A DNA stretch of 64,000 nucleotides from Gibbula magus (lineage: Eukaryota; Mollusca; Gastropoda; Trochida; Trochidae): the NCBI GenBank assembly GCA_936450465.1, contig OW388291.1, positions 82,659,436-82,723,435 on the forward strand, given 5' to 3'. The position numbers and the translations under genes are program-made. Shown here piece by piece: positions 41,001 to 56,000 of this stretch (positions are counted from its first letter, which is position 1; each line of letters begins with the position of its first letter). Under the pieces are notes generated by a model. It ran no database searches, was not told where the DNA came from, and was given only the letters and a program-made list of their open reading frames with translations.

Positions 41001-44000
41001 TGTTATAAGGCCCGAATTAAAGACAATCTTTACAAAGTAATAGAAAAGTAAAGAAAAATCGTAAAAAAATAATTCAAAGATGCGGGTATAAAGCAACCAT
41101 TTGTGTACAGGTGCCGCGACTTGAATTTGTATTCAACGCCCATATAAAGCCCGTATTCGCCATGTAGATGCGGTATATTTCGTAAAAACGGTACCGGAAT
41201 CGCTGCCTGGAAATTCCGCCAGCAGAGCTCGTTAGTGCCTAAGCTCAAACTACTGCTGCGAGCGGCGAGCCTGTAAATTCCGCCACAGGGGCTAAAAAGG
41301 GTAAAATATATATACGCAACGTAAGGGTTAAAAGATGGAAAAAATTTCAATCAGAAAGGAAGACTCTTCCTAGTTTGTACTGATATTTTCTTATTGTAAT
41401 GTAATTCAAAAGTCATCTCCCACGCCCACCTGAGAGAGGAGAGTAAATAGACCTCGCCCTAATTCATGTACTTGTAATGAAGAGGACCCACAATCCACCC
41501 ACATCAGCTAAGTATGTGGAAGGTCTAGTTAATAGACTCTTTGCTAAACATCTATTCTATGAAGTAATTTTTTAAATTAAACAATGCAACATTTTCCATT
41601 ATCTTTTCTTCATTGGCTGACTATTTCAACTGTGTATTCAGATGGCTAGTGACTTAATGAAGTGATTTTTTAGAAATACATGCCATTTAGACAGTGAAAC
41701 AAGGAGATTCTGTTCAGCATCTAGAACTGACTCATTGATAAACACCATCATGGCAGGACTAATAAACATAAAGTAATGACTGAAACTTCAGTTCTAAACT
41801 TTGGGATCAAGTTATCTTTCTTTTGGGGATTTGAAGATATATTATCAATATTACACTACTCGCTGCTAAACAATTTGTAAATGTATCATTATATTGTAGG
41901 TGAGTTACATTGCCTAAAACGTATAGACAGAGGAAACAAACTTATTGATGCAAGTCACTTTTGAGAGATTTCAAATCATCATTTCCTTCAAATTGGTAGC
42001 AGTGGAAGAAGTAAGCAAAGAAATATACTGTGAAGTCACAAGTAATCAGAATCTGCTCTACAAAGTTCAATGAAAATAATTCTAATTGTACCTTTTAACC
42101 TGTTACCCATCTCCCTGCATAACCATCACATTATAAAACCTGACACCCGCCAAGGAACATCTTCAATACATACAGCTACAGATATTATTTGTATAGACAG
42201 AGCCGTGAGAAAGAAATATGGTCACTGAAGTACTCAACCTCCCCAGCTCGTGCATCTCAATTGAAACTCACCGGAGTATGCTAACATGATGTTTATACAA
42301 CCATTCAGACGTCGTATGACATCTCTCTGTACTGGTATTTCAATATGGTATTGAAACTTTGTTGAATAGATGCACAATTACAGAAGAGAAACCTTTACAA
42401 GACAGCAACACTTCACATAAATGTATTGAGAGTGCATTCAGCTCTCGACTGTAAGAAACTTTGAGTATGAAAGCACACTTGTATGAAAATGTTATGGCGA
42501 ATTAAAAAATATTCATATTCCTTCAAGGTTATTTGAGCATTTGTTTTGAAAAATCCTAAGGACTGGTAATATTTGATGCAATCTGCAACTGATTCAAACC
42601 TTTGATCGTTTCATTCAATTAGACATTACTCAACTTTACAGAACAGCTACATTGTACTTCTTATGTTTGTCTTAAAACTGTTATAACTAAATATTCCCTT
42701 ACTTATTTTAGAAAACTATACTATATTGTTTAGACTTCTAACCTTTTTTTCTAAAATTTGCTACTTATATTGACAATATGCCACTTTTTGGTAGACTAGT
42801 TTTCCTACCAACGATTAACTTCCCCAGCAAGACATAACCACCGTCAGTATCTATCACTGGCTAATTGCAGCCTTGTTTAATTTTGTCACTTAAGATATCA
42901 AGGTCTAATACCAGCTGTTACCAATTTGCTAAAGAACCCCGAAACCAAACCAAACCAAACCCTTCACAGTAAGTATAACAGATAAGACTGTTCAAGCACA
43001 AGTCAAGGGCCACAACCTTTCATTTAAACACCCATTATCGGCTCTTATAGGTCACTAGGTATTGTATAGAGGCTGGAATTGTATAAATGCTTACATGATT
43101 TGTACACACCATGTTGACAGAGAGATCAGCGATCACTAAAAGGCTTTCAATACAAGTGTTTTTATTGGTATTTGTGTAAAGGGAAAGATTAAAGAGTATG
43201 GATATCTTACAAAGTAGATCAGTCGCTGACATTAACTTCACTTAGAAAGAGGGTCGTGAAAGATCTCGTAGAAAGGGATCAGCACCAATTGAGCGGAAAA
43301 GTAAATAAAGCTTTGATTCCATAAGGCCACAGTAACTGCCTTGCTCAGACTCAATGTTATGTTTTGTATATTCGCATTGTGAAAAAGGTAAACTCTCTCT
43401 TGGCCGATTGGGTAGTATGATTTATAAATGAAATGGTGAATGGGGAAACCATGTTAACCCTTCGACTGCCATGTTTCAACATTGACTCTTGGAACATCAA
43501 CAGGATTAAATGAGCAAAGATAAGACTAAAAGGTTTTTTAATTCAATTGTTGTAAAACTTTTCCGACACAAACCCTTATTTTATTATTTAAAATCAATTG
43601 ATCCATATAACTGTATAAATTTGTACAAATGATCTTTAAAGAATAGCAAGAGGGCTTAGAACAAACATGTGTAGACTGGACTAAGACATTGCTGACACAT
43701 CCATCTCTGCCATCCACAGCTCCACGTGGTACACCAGCCTGGTACCTCCGCACACATGATGGAACATGACAGTGGCATGCTTCTTGAAGCATATTTTGCA
43801 AATTGAAGAATGTATGGTAAGGCTACAATGGTCACAACCAATTTGTACTACTAATCAGTGAACAGAGAACAGTGCAAAATATCACTACTGGATTATTGTG
43901 ATTATAGTGATTATAGTGATTATAAGTTTAGACTTTTGGTCAAACCAATTCCATTTTGTGGCTGACAGTTTCCCATATCTTGTATGTAATATCAGTATCT

Positions 44001-47000
44001 GACAAGATTCCAGTGAATAGTCAGAAAATGACACAAACATGCCAAGTAAAGCAGATTCTTAATCTCACCATCAGTCTGACGGTCAAAGCTAATTAGGTTC
44101 CAGCACTGACATGCCTTGTCCTGAACAGATGACTGGCTGTTCTCTCTGACATTCCATCACGTCAAACTTGCAGTCTGGTATTCAGAGCAGGGAGAGCATT
44201 CTGACAAGATGGACCAATACATGGAACTAAAAAACTGAATAGCTGTCTCTTTCTTAGCGAGGACATTACTCTATCATCCAGACCCAAGAACAAAATATTA
44301 AAATGATGACCAGCCCAGTGTATAAAATAAAAGCAAGTCTAGATTACTCAATTTTGTATAACTATTTGAATTGATAGTAAAATGGTGTTGTTGATAAGAA
44401 AAAAACTTATTTCTGAGACTAAATGTTAGTCTTGGAGTACATTTGAGAAACATATGTACAATTTATTTTATTATGGTTTTAGTATTTACACCATAGCATT
44501 AAATTCCCTGCAAAAGATTACAAGCTCAACCAACACATGGAAGTAAAAAACTTAGGTGAATATCTCTAGGAGAGTATTAGAAATACATGCCATAGTGAGA
44601 ACATTTGAAAAGAAGTACTAAATGAAGGAAATATGCTAAATTTATTTTATTATGGTTTAAGTATCTACACCAAAGCATAAAATTCCCTGCAAAATATAGC
44701 TATATCTGTGATACCTATCCGTATCTATATAACTTCTCTCACAAGCTTACAAATAGACCCAGAAAAGAAGCTCCATGAAACTAGAAACATGTTACGGAAC
44801 ATCTACAGAAAATGGCATGCCTTCTCCTGCTTGGAGAACAGGCATCACTTGAAGAAAGAGAAAAGTTGTTGGGGTCCACAATAGGTTCAACATGCTAGAG
44901 ATTGGAGGATCTGGAGATCGACTGACAACATGGCAAGCTCACTCAGTCAAAACCTTAGAGAATGTTTTGTGGCATATCTGCCATCTTTTTATATCATGTA
45001 TCTTGAAAAGACATTGAATACAAATGAACACTTGAAGAAGAAATAATGTGCTAATTGACAGAGCACACTGCTTGCTCAAAACCTCTGAGAACTTGCAAGA
45101 GAAGATTTGAAGACAAGTAAGAAGCAGAAAGAAAACAAGGATAAGAGTTCCACACTAAGTTCAATAAGCTCAAGAATGAAGGATGTGTAGCCTGACTGGG
45201 GAAGGCGCATGCTTGAGGTGGATGAACGATAATGAATTTTCCTTGAAGTGTGAAACATCGGAGAGAATCCCTCTTACAACAATAGGTGAGGGACAAGCTG
45301 TCATAACAGAGGGAGGCCATCAATCAGGGGGATACAGAGCATGACTGGATGACAGTAGGCCGTGTGGGTCGGTACTGTTAGAGAGCAATGACACAGCATG
45401 CCTTGACTGGACCACTAGACTTGGAATAATACCTACTGGTACTAGACTTGGAATAATACCTACTGGTACTAGACGGGGAATAATACCTACTGGTACTAGA
45501 CGGGGAATAATACCTACTGGTACTAGACGGGGAATAATACCTACTGGTACTAGACGGGGAATAATACCTACTGGTACTAGACGGGGAATAATACCTACTG
45601 GAGTACTAGACTCATGGCTACAGTCCATCAACATGGCTTCAAATATGTGTATACTTCTTCTTCAATTAAAAACATAATTTGAGTTTCATGGATCCTGATG
45701 ACAATATTGTGTGGTCAGGGAAGGAGAATGACATCAATCTGCATGCTTGAAGAACTTATGGTTAGTCTATCAACAAGGCTTGAAATAGTCTTTCAATAAA
45801 GATAAAATTTAACTTCCATGGATGCACTCACACCGGACAACAGTAGGGAAAAGAAATGACATCGGACTAAAAGGTTTTGAGGTTTAATCCCGTAGGATTT
45901 TTTTTTAATAATACATCTGTTTAATCAATGGTGAAATACATTCTTTAAAAGCCTCATAATCTAATATTCTATAATGTTTTAAAGATAGATGACGATCAGA
46001 CAAATTTCAAACTAAATCAGAGACCATGAGTCTAGAATCATTTAAATTATTTGGAGGACCATGACCAAGTCTAGCATCATCTAATCCCAGGTAATCCTGA
46101 TGAGAGCTATTCTCTGTGAAGAACAAATGTGGCCCAGTAGGTCAGGCTGGTTTATAGTCAGCCTTGTCACCAAGATCTCTGTCAACAGATCCAGTGAGGA
46201 GCCGCACCTACATCAGTCTCTACTGTGAGTTGGGATTAATGTACAGCCATATTGACACATTGGGTGTCTGCCCTTACAAAGTTTTAATCTTGAGTTGTTT
46301 GAGAGTTTTAATTATAGCTACCATTTCCAATCTGGTGCTGCATCTAGATATATAGAAAGTTCCATGCACATATGATTTAATCTTGAGTTGTTTAAAGTTT
46401 TTGTATCAAAGTCACCTCTTCCAATCTGGTGTTGTATCTAATTATTCATATGGAGAGTGCCATGCAAATGAATTCTAATCTTAAGTTGTTAGAACAGAAG
46501 ATGAAAGCAATTTAAATTTTAAATATCTACTACAAAGTATTAAAATATCAAACATGACAGAAAATTTTGTCATATTGCCTTTTTGACATCTATCATGACA
46601 TTTACATTCAAAGCTACATTTTTAGATCTCTAGGAATTTCATTTTCAGTTGAGATGAAAGAAAAACACCTACATATTTCAAAACCTAAATCCAAAACTGT
46701 CTCCTCTAATACACTGGGAATTGTTTAAACTCAACTCTTTATCCGTAGGTCCTGCAATAATCTATGAGAACCTATCTTTAAACATGATGAGTTTCTCTCT
46801 GAACAAGTTCGGATTCCTGTAAATTTGTCATATGACGCTATCTCCCAAGGAAGTTTTAATCATTTAAATTCTCTGACGGATCTACAAGATATAAAGAACA
46901 TCTATTGGGGAGACACCTATTTCAATGTCATGGATTTTTCTGAGTTTCTGAAGGTAATTGTTTTCAGACTGACAAAGACCTGACAAGAATTACACAGCAA

Positions 47001-50000
47001 TGATCCCCATGTGCCTGGGACACAAGGAAGAATGTATGAGAACAGTAGAATAGTGGCACCATATGCCTCCTTAATCAACACCAGAGAGTGCCTGCTAGAC
47101 AAGACAGTAATTTTTAACATGTCTATGACAATCCAAATAATAAGAGTGAAAATCATACTTGATCTTGTTCTTGCCTCGGTAAAATTTAAAGCTGGTCTCA
47201 TCAACAATGGAGATTCATTTAACGCTCAGTAGAAAGAGAAATGTGGAAAGTGTAAACAGTTGGGTTCACATTAACCACATGATTCAATTGGTTACAAGTT
47301 GTCCATTTATAAGAGTCCCATATCCTTTACGTAAGGTAGACAACTCGTATAACCAAGTGAATGTGTAAGAGAATTTCTTTAAGTAAGCTATTGATTCACA
47401 GTACCATTTAAGCTAGCTGTAGAGGAGTGAGTTATTGTTTAACACGGCTTGGGCGTAGAGGTCAATGGCATATGAAAATAAAGAGGTTGCAAAGATTCCC
47501 ATCTTTCTCTCCACAAGATCTTTCAAGATAATACTCTATAACATATCACTGATTGATCTCTTTTTGGTTTCAAGTTTGTGAATACCTCAAGAATCCTAAA
47601 CTGCAGGCTCTATTAAACTAAGCATTGTGTGAATAGTGCTGGCAGCTTCTTGTTAAGTGAAGAAGATTCCCATCTTTCTCCCCTAAATCAGGTGGGTACA
47701 ATTATATCTACACAGGTCAGAGAAGTGGTCCATGCAATGAAATCATTCGGAACACTGTTGTTGATTTGTGTGCCTCAAACTTCTGAATGGATGACAACTG
47801 GAGAAGGGTTTCTCCCTTTCAAATGTGATCAAATCTAAAATCAGCTAACAGCTGAACAAAGGCATACCAGATTAAAATCAAGAAGTATGGAGGAGTGAAT
47901 GTTCCCATAGGAATTTGTGGAAGGATTTTCATAATTGTCCACAATATCTTCCTGCAGTGTTCAGATAGTGTATGAAATAAGGTCTGTCCGCCAGCCCGGA
48001 ATCAGGTAACTTTTGATTTGGGTTGGTAACCTTTGGAGGTTTTACACTGTTTAAATTGACAAAAAAACAAAACTTTTGGGCTGGATACTTTTAAAGTTTA
48101 TTTAATACACTGGTTCAGCTAAGCACAAACAAGAGGACAATTTGAACTTTAAAATGGCAAAGCCCAATTCAAATTCGCCATCGTTTAGTGTGACCCTTCA
48201 TCTTCTACAGCAAACACTCCCCCAACCCTGGTTCAATTGAGATAAGACCAGCAACATCACAACTTGCACAATCATAGTAATGAGGACTTCTGTAGATGGA
48301 GAGTGTAACGACCACATCTCAACATCCGAGGTTTAGGACATCTCTCGTATATATTTAGAAGTCTTGAAATACTCCCTTCCCCTTATCATCCCATCCCCCA
48401 ACTCTACTCTGCTCCTCCCCAACACATCAAGGTAGACCAACAAGGCGCCACCCACCCAGCCCTTAGTAAATCAGTAAGTCTTCAAAAACTATCAGCAAAA
48501 ACAAACATATCCCATAATCTTATGATCTTTATACTTCCTCTCTTCAGGTGGTCAATGCCCCTGGCTTTAAACTTTATGGGAAAGGGAAGAATGTCCTTTT
48601 TGATAATCTTACAACAAAGGCTTTAAATCTAAATAAATAGAGGTAAATGATCAAGGGCTAAGCTTAAACGTAAAACAGAAAATATGAAAGTAAAACCATA
48701 CAATACATAATCTTTGAATCAGAAGAACCATAGGTTAGTACTGAAACTATCCTGCAACTGAACTGGAATCATACCTGGGTTTTAAGGAAAGTGTGGAGAT
48801 ATTATGGAGCTATACTTGAACTATCCTGGATCCTGCAGGCTAAGGTGAGGTGAGGTGATTTCGGGTTTAACACTGCTTTCAAGAGTATTTCACTTATATC
48901 ACAGCTGCTAGTACTATTGCAGGGAGAAAGACCACAACACCATGTGGCTATGCATTGTGGTGAAACCTGTGACCACAGTTGGTTCTAATGAATTATGGGT
49001 GGTACTGCGCTGACATTCTTTGTAGCAATGCACCCAAACCTTACTGCATGTAGAACAGTTCTCTACTGCAGACGAATTATTTAGTATCCCTCCAAACAGG
49101 TTAGGGTGCAATCATGTTGAAATAGGCATTAACCCTCAATCTGCTAATGTAGTAAAGCCGCAATCTACTAATCGACTAAAATTTGGTCATGAAATCTAAT
49201 AATTACTCTAACTTCGTTCATTTGATTTAATTTTGTTCAGGTTTCAATTCCATATCAGTTTATCTAGACTTGCTGAAGATGGACCTAGACTGTATTAAAG
49301 GCTCTTATTTTTTTACACACATTGGGAAAGACTACCTCTGTCCAATAATATTATATTCCCCGGAATATTACAAGTCCCAATAGAAAGACCTGATTAAGGC
49401 ACAATACCGTTTCTCTGGGCACCACAAACATGCTTTGTGGACCAGCGTCCAAAGCACTAACCACCATCCAGTAAAGCAATTCTCAAAGCACTAACTGATG
49501 ATCCCCAGCAACAATATCTCTCCCCCCCCCCCCTCCCCCCTCCTGGTTCCCCCCACTTGCCTCCCAGATGGGAATGCAGACAATGGCGGAGACCATACAG
49601 ACTCCATAGCTGCTGTCTCTAGCACTCTCGTCCATCTGCTACCTGCCTGCCTGTCTTCTTCCTCTCGGCTCCTTAACAGTACATCTTGCTCTGTACTTGC
49701 AATAACTGGCCATTTTTCTTCCTTACGTAACAAAGGAATACCTGTAAATCTGTCGTTGTCTCTAAATGTGCACATGGATACATCTGGTTTACAGAAATAT
49801 AGATTCAATTACTCTTTTGATGAAATTCCGATTCAAATGTAAACACATATACTATTACAGCGATTACAAATTTGAAAAGGCATCTTGAGACAATAATTTA
49901 TCTTCAATACTTAGTATTCTTTTACTTTCTCAAATACGATTCAATATCCAATCACGTGATGAGCAGCAAGTCATTAACAAACAACTATAACCATGCCCTT

Positions 50001-53000
50001 ATAGAGATCAGCATAATTTATACCCAAGTAAAAGAAATTCTAAGAGCTGTAGGACATCACTTCAAAGGTGCTCCATGTGTAAACAGTGAGATGTGCTTTT
50101 TACTATCCAACAAACACAGCTTCTGTAAATTTGCCATCAGAAGTGATAAAGTCAACAGATTGAGAAGGGAGGGGTCACTACCTGGGAAGGTCAATATTGA
50201 CGGTGAGGACACGGACAAGTTGTGAGAAGCAGTTAGCAGGGAGGTGTGGATCTGACCATTGATAACCTGGCACACACTGCACTGTCTCGTACTAGCAGGT
50301 GCCCCTTATATCCACCAGGTACTCTTCATACACACCTGGTCTGGTCAGGTGATTACAGATTAACCATACTTCACTAACAGAGAAGAGAGCCGGTGTTACT
50401 GCAGGGAAGACAACTTTATGACGATATCTTGTTAAAGAAACAATCTGATACCGTAGTGTCGCGGGTATAAGACCAGGGGGCCCGGCAAACAAACATCTTG
50501 AAAACATGGGGGTGGGCTAGTATACGAGAGAGACCCCAACTCATGAGACCGAATCCAAGATGGCGGCTCGGAACTAACACAAATAGGCAAGGCATGTTAC
50601 CGGCATAAAGAATATTGTACTTTGATGTTTCAAGTCTTTTAAACATAAACATAATATTATTAATATTCATTCATGTTATTTTTTATATATATGATAATTA
50701 TATTATGCACTTAAACATCATTTTTGTTTTTCAGAATTGTATGATCGGCGACTGGAAAAAACATGAAATCATTGCCATTAATTTTTTTATTTATGAATTT
50801 TGTATGCCATGTGTTTGGTTTAAAATGGTGTACAATGAATAAAACATTCTTGAGTTGCGTTGTTGATAGTTGTGTACGTAGCTGACAAAATAATTCAGAA
50901 AAATTTAAATGTTAGGAATAAAATTTAGCTACTCACGTCATCAAACATCGATGTAAGTTACACGTCCCGATTTGCTATTCATCATTACATAGCTTAATTA
51001 TGATGTTGTCAATAATGTTTATGACAATTATGTACGTTATTTAGTCATAAATTCCAGAACAAATATCGTAATTTGCTTATGAACAATTTACAATTCAGTG
51101 TTGGAAGCGTCAATGCATGTCGACTGAAATGGCTTTTTTTTCAAAGGAAGTACAATATGATTGGTTGTTATATTAGTCTCGACCAATCAGAGCAGACTAT
51201 CGTCATTACGGAATTCCCTTCCCGCAAGCATGGTGTCACTCTCTCACACACACGATCTGTCACTAGTCTACATCATGTTTTTTAGGATATTGTTTTGATG
51301 TTTTACTTCATAACATAACATAAACACGATATTTATTTATGTCATTATGTTTATAAAATCGTAACTATATTCGTTTAACGCACAAATACATCGTGTTTGT
51401 TTTTCAGGTGAGTAGCTACGATCAGCGAAGCCATGATACTCGAGTTACTTTTTCTGTGAAATTTGTTATTGCCGTTGAATTAAAAAAATTGTGTACCATG
51501 AATTAAAACGAATATAACGAAACAGATGGCAGATTATTGCGTCGGAACGAATGGCTAATTACTTATGCGAACTCTCATTGGTGGATAAAAGGGTGTGTCA
51601 TCGATTCAAAATCTCATTGGCTGATATATTTGGCGACTCGTAGACATACGGTGCTTACTTCCTGGTTCGAATCGAAGTATTTAGACACTTCAAAATGATA
51701 CGAAAAGAGGACAAACACAGAAATCATAACAAATTTTTATTTCACAACTATCTTCAAATCGTTTCCCTCAAGTGATTGTTTGAAAGACAAAAAGTTTGTG
51801 ACGTTGTTCGCTCCAATATGGCGGTCATGACTAAACACGCGAGATAAATTTTTGTCAGATATGTTTACAGATGCCATTTTCTACTTGAATGTTATAATAA
51901 CTTGACTGCATATCTATATTTTACTACCATATCATAAAATGAAAATTCATTTAGCCTATTCGTTTATGGTGTTTGATATTCTTTTTAATAATTACGGTAT
52001 CGTAACTGCACGAGACTTGACAGCTCGCAGGGAAGTACCAAGTTCATGTTGTGTTTTGATTTACGTAGGCCTACACAAATATAATTAATGAAAGATATAA
52101 CCCAAGTTATAAAATAATATTATAGATATATGTAATGGATCCAATTATTAAAATATATACGATAATTAAACTGTCACAATAAGAATATGAACACATAACA
52201 CAAGACGATAACATGACAAATCAAACTTTATTGTATGTCCGAGAAATGAAATCTGTGCATGAATAGAGACATCGTTGGACCATGGAACATCTGGCAAAAT
52301 GGGGGGTGGGCTATAACGAGGGAATAAGCCCAACCAGGACAATCCTCTTAAAAGTGGGGGTGGTCTTAGGCTCAAATATGGACTTATACCCGCGACACTA
52401 CGGTACTTAAATTTCAAGCCTAGAATTCAGGTGATTCAGATTTGCAACATTTTGTAAAATTTTGCTCAGGGGTCAAGATGGCATAAAATGAATTGCAGTG
52501 GAAAGAACTAGCAAGCATGAGTTGTCCTGAAATGTGAAATGCTGTACTGAAATACAGAACTGTATCTGAGCCTTACAGCAAGTGAAACCTTTCTATACAG
52601 CTGATACAGTGCCTTCCAATCACGACTTAGAAAGTGGACCTGATGATCTGAAGTCAAACAATTACACACATACACTGCAATTTTATGCAAAAACCTGTGA
52701 TGTGTTACTACAAGTAATACAGACATGCACACAAACTATACACATCAATAAGAGAAGGGCTGATTTCTGCTTGTCTTTTTCGGGAAGGGACTGGAATCTA
52801 CCGACTGTGCATTTATTCTGTAAAGAGACTAATTGGAAGATAATCTACATGCCAACAAGAGAACCCATGTCCATATCACAAGATCACAGTGTCCTGTACA
52901 CAGGTAGAGGATTTTATCTGTCTCACAATCCTTTCAGTCATTACTTCCCCTTCACTTCATCCTCATTCAGACATGATAGTCTCTGACAGACATGTAGCAA

Positions 53001-56000
53001 ATGTTGTCCAGATCTTTACCAGATATCAAAATCACAATTCTTCTTACTTCTTGTTACTATGGAACAAATTAAGTTTTCGGGTTCTCATTTTTCCATATTA
53101 ATTTCAAGGGACTTCTCTCACAAACCAACCTTCATTAAGGTTAACTCTATTTACCATTCTTGAGGTAGATTCACAATTCTTAGAGCCTTCATTTTGAAAT
53201 TGAAAAAAAAACTATTTCTCACTTTTTTCTACAAACTAGTCAGAGTCTACTGTACAGCTCACACACCTGGTATGAACAGCCCAGCCTGGTCCAATTACTG
53301 CAGGTATCAACTGTGCATGGTCTGTGGTCCCGAGTGGACCAGGGTAATGGAGCATGCAGGTATAGCATGTGAACCCAGGAGCTAACCAATAATACAAAGG
53401 TAGAGAGCCCAATCAGCTCCATCTTCCTCTATTAGTTCCGCTGTAGCAAGGGACCAGGCTGTATAGGATGTATACAAGACAACTTGATTTGTTTCTCCCA
53501 GGTATTGGTAAACAATGTCTGAATACCTGTACGAGTAGCGGTACAAGTAAAAGGGTAAACTTTCTACCAACGCTCAGTCTCTGAAATGAACATTTCGAAG
53601 AAAGCAAATAAAACTTTCACAAGCACAATTTTGTATAAAAACCAATGCATCTGTGTGAGTGTTTCTACAAGGTGATTTTTCATACTAAGAAAAAGATCAA
53701 ATACTGAAATCAAGTGATTCACTATTTCAAAAACAACCCTTATATATATTACATATGTACAATATGATCCATAACCAAAAGAACTTCATTAAGATAGATT
53801 GATAAGATTGATTCCATTCTACCCAACAGCACCCTGGCAAGTTGTATGGAAAGCAGCATTTAGTACTGTTATCTGAGTAAGTTGTATTGAAATCGACATC
53901 TAATTCTGCAATCTAAGTAAAATGTATTGAAATCAGTTTCTGGTACTGTTATCTAAGTAAGTTGTATGGACAGCAGCATCTGTTACTGTTATCTAAGTAA
54001 GTTGTATGGACAGCAGCATCTATTACTGTTATCTAAGTAAGTTGTATGGACAGCAGCATCTATTACTGTTATCTAAGTAAGTTGTATGGACAGCAGCATC
54101 TATTACTGTTATCTAAGTAAGTTGTATGGACAGCAGCATCTATTACTGTTATCTAAGTAAGTTGTATGGACAGCAGCATCTGGTACTGTTATCTAAGTAA
54201 GTTGTATTGACAGCAGCATCTGGTACTGTTATCTAAGTAAGTTGTATGGACAGCAGCATCTATTACTGTTATCTACTAAGTAAGTTGTATGGACAGCAGC
54301 ATCTATTACTGTTATCTACTAAGTAAGTTGTATGGACAGCAGCATCTATTACTGTTATCTAAGTAAGTTGTATGGACAGCAGCATCTATTACTGTTATCT
54401 AAGTAAGTTGTATGGACAGCAGCATCTATTACTGTTATCTAAGTAAGTTGTATGGACAGCAGCATCTATTACTGTTATCTAAGTAAGTTGTATGGACAGC
54501 AGCATCTATTACTGTTATCTAAGTAAGTTGTATGGACAGCAGCATCTATTACTGTTATCTAAGTAAGTTGTATGGACAGCAGCATCTATTACTGTTATCT
54601 AAGTAAGTTGTATGGACAGCAGCATCTATTACTGTTATCTAAGTAAGTTGTATGGACAGCAGCATCTATTACTGTTATCTACTAAGTAAGTTGTATGGAC
54701 AGCAGCATCTATTACTGTTATCTAAGTAAGTTGTATGGACAGCAGCATCTATTACTGTTATCTAAGTAAGTTGTATGGACAGCAGCATCTATTACTGTTA
54801 TCTAAGTAAGTTGTATGGACAGCAGCATCTATTACTGTTATCTAAGTAAGTTGTATGGACAGCAGCATCTATTACTGTTATCTAAGTAAGTTGTATGGAC
54901 AGCAGCACCTATTACTGTTATCTAAGTAAGTTGTATGGATAGCAGCATCTATTACTGTTATCTACTAAGTAAGTTGTATGGACAGCAGCACCTATTACTG
55001 TTATCTAAGTAAGTTGTATGGACAGCAGCATCTATTACTGTTATCTACTAAGTAAGTTGTATGGACAGCAGCATCTATTACTGTTATCTAAGTAAGTTGT
55101 ATGGACAGCAGCATCTATTACTGTTATCTAAGTAAGTTGTATGGACAGCAGCATCTATTACTGTTATCTAAGTAAGTTGTATGGACAGCAGCATCTATTA
55201 CTGTTATCTAAGTAAGTTGTATTGACAGCAGCATCTGGTACTGTTATCTAAGTAAGTTGTATGGACAGCAGCATCTATTACTGTTATCTAAGTAAGTTGT
55301 ATGGACAGCAGCATCTATTACTGTTATCTAAGTAAGTTGTATGGACAGCAGCATCTATTACTGTTATCTAAGTAAGTTGTATGGACAGCAGCATCTATTA
55401 CTGTTATCTAAGTAAGTTGTATGGACAGCAGCATCTATTACTGTTATCTACTAAGTAAGTTGTATGGACAGCAGCACCTATTACTGTTATCTAAGTAAGT
55501 TGTATGGACAGCAGCATCTATTACTGTTATCTAAGTAAGTTGTATGGACAGCAGCATCTATTACTGTTATCTAAGTAAGTTGTATGGACAGCAGCATCTA
55601 TTACTGTTATCTAAGTAAGTTGTATGGACAGCAGCATCTATTACTGTTATCTAAGTAAGTTGTATGGACAGCAGCATCTATTACTGTTATCTAAGTAAGT
55701 TGTATGGACAGCAGCATCTATTACTGTTATCTAAGTAAGTTGTATGGACAGCAGCATCTATTACTGTTATCTAAGTAAGTTGTATGGACAGCAGCATCTA
55801 TTACTGTTATCTACTAAGTAAGTTGTATGGACAGCAGCATCTATTACTGTTATCTAAGTAAGTTGTATGGACAGCAGCATCTATTACTGTTATCTAAGTA
55901 AGTTGTATGGACAGCAGCATCTATTACTGTTATCTAAGTAAGTTGTATGGACAGCAGCACCTATTACTGTTATCTAAGTAAGTTGTATGGATAGCAGCAT

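Larger units (their letters stand above)
35249..41327 (+). mobile_element. piggyBac-type DNA transposon, full length
   Basis: A 6.08-kb element lies between TTAA at 35245-35248 and TTAA at 41328-41331, the target duplication of piggyBac transposons. The left end starts CCCTTAACATGCG and the right end, read inward, CCCTTACGTTGCG, a terminal inverted repeat of about 13 bp with 10 matches. It encodes a piggyBac transposase at 37745-39734 on the plus strand, opposite to the host gene. The element is long for the family because about 2.5 kb precedes and 1.6 kb follows the transposase; those arms hold seven degenerate direct repeats. A second, internally deleted member lies at 15790-17266. The frameshift in the transposase makes this copy probably inactive. 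Confidence 0.93.
41332..45413. other. Intron sequence right of piggyBac element
   Basis: Contains the MITE fragment at 42815 and a small microsatellite at 43898. A pair of similar lines at about 44455-44520 and 44635-44700 (TTTATTTTATTATGGTTT then AAATTCCCTGCAAAA) marks a 180-bp spaced duplication. No genes. Confidence 0.45.

Noticed and set aside
41030..41350. Minus-strand 106-codon ORF in the right arm of the piggyBac element
   Set aside because: The frame is not maintained in the short copy at 16900-17266 (81-codon frame with a different protein).
45320..45634. Minus-strand 104-codon ORF with VPVGIIPRL repeats
   Set aside because: Openness follows from a 27-bp repeat with no stop; no conserved flanks, signal or domain.
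49498..49842. Plus-strand 114-codon ORF starting with a Pro-rich stretch
   Set aside because: Begins in a poly-C tract; no recognisable domain and a near-equal ORF on the opposite strand.
49872..50225. Plus-strand 117-codon ORF
   Set aside because: No family resemblance; composition looks like translated intron sequence.
52582..52986. Plus-strand 134-codon ORF
   Set aside because: No domain, no repeats, no splice or promoter context; its length is compatible with chance in this much sequence.
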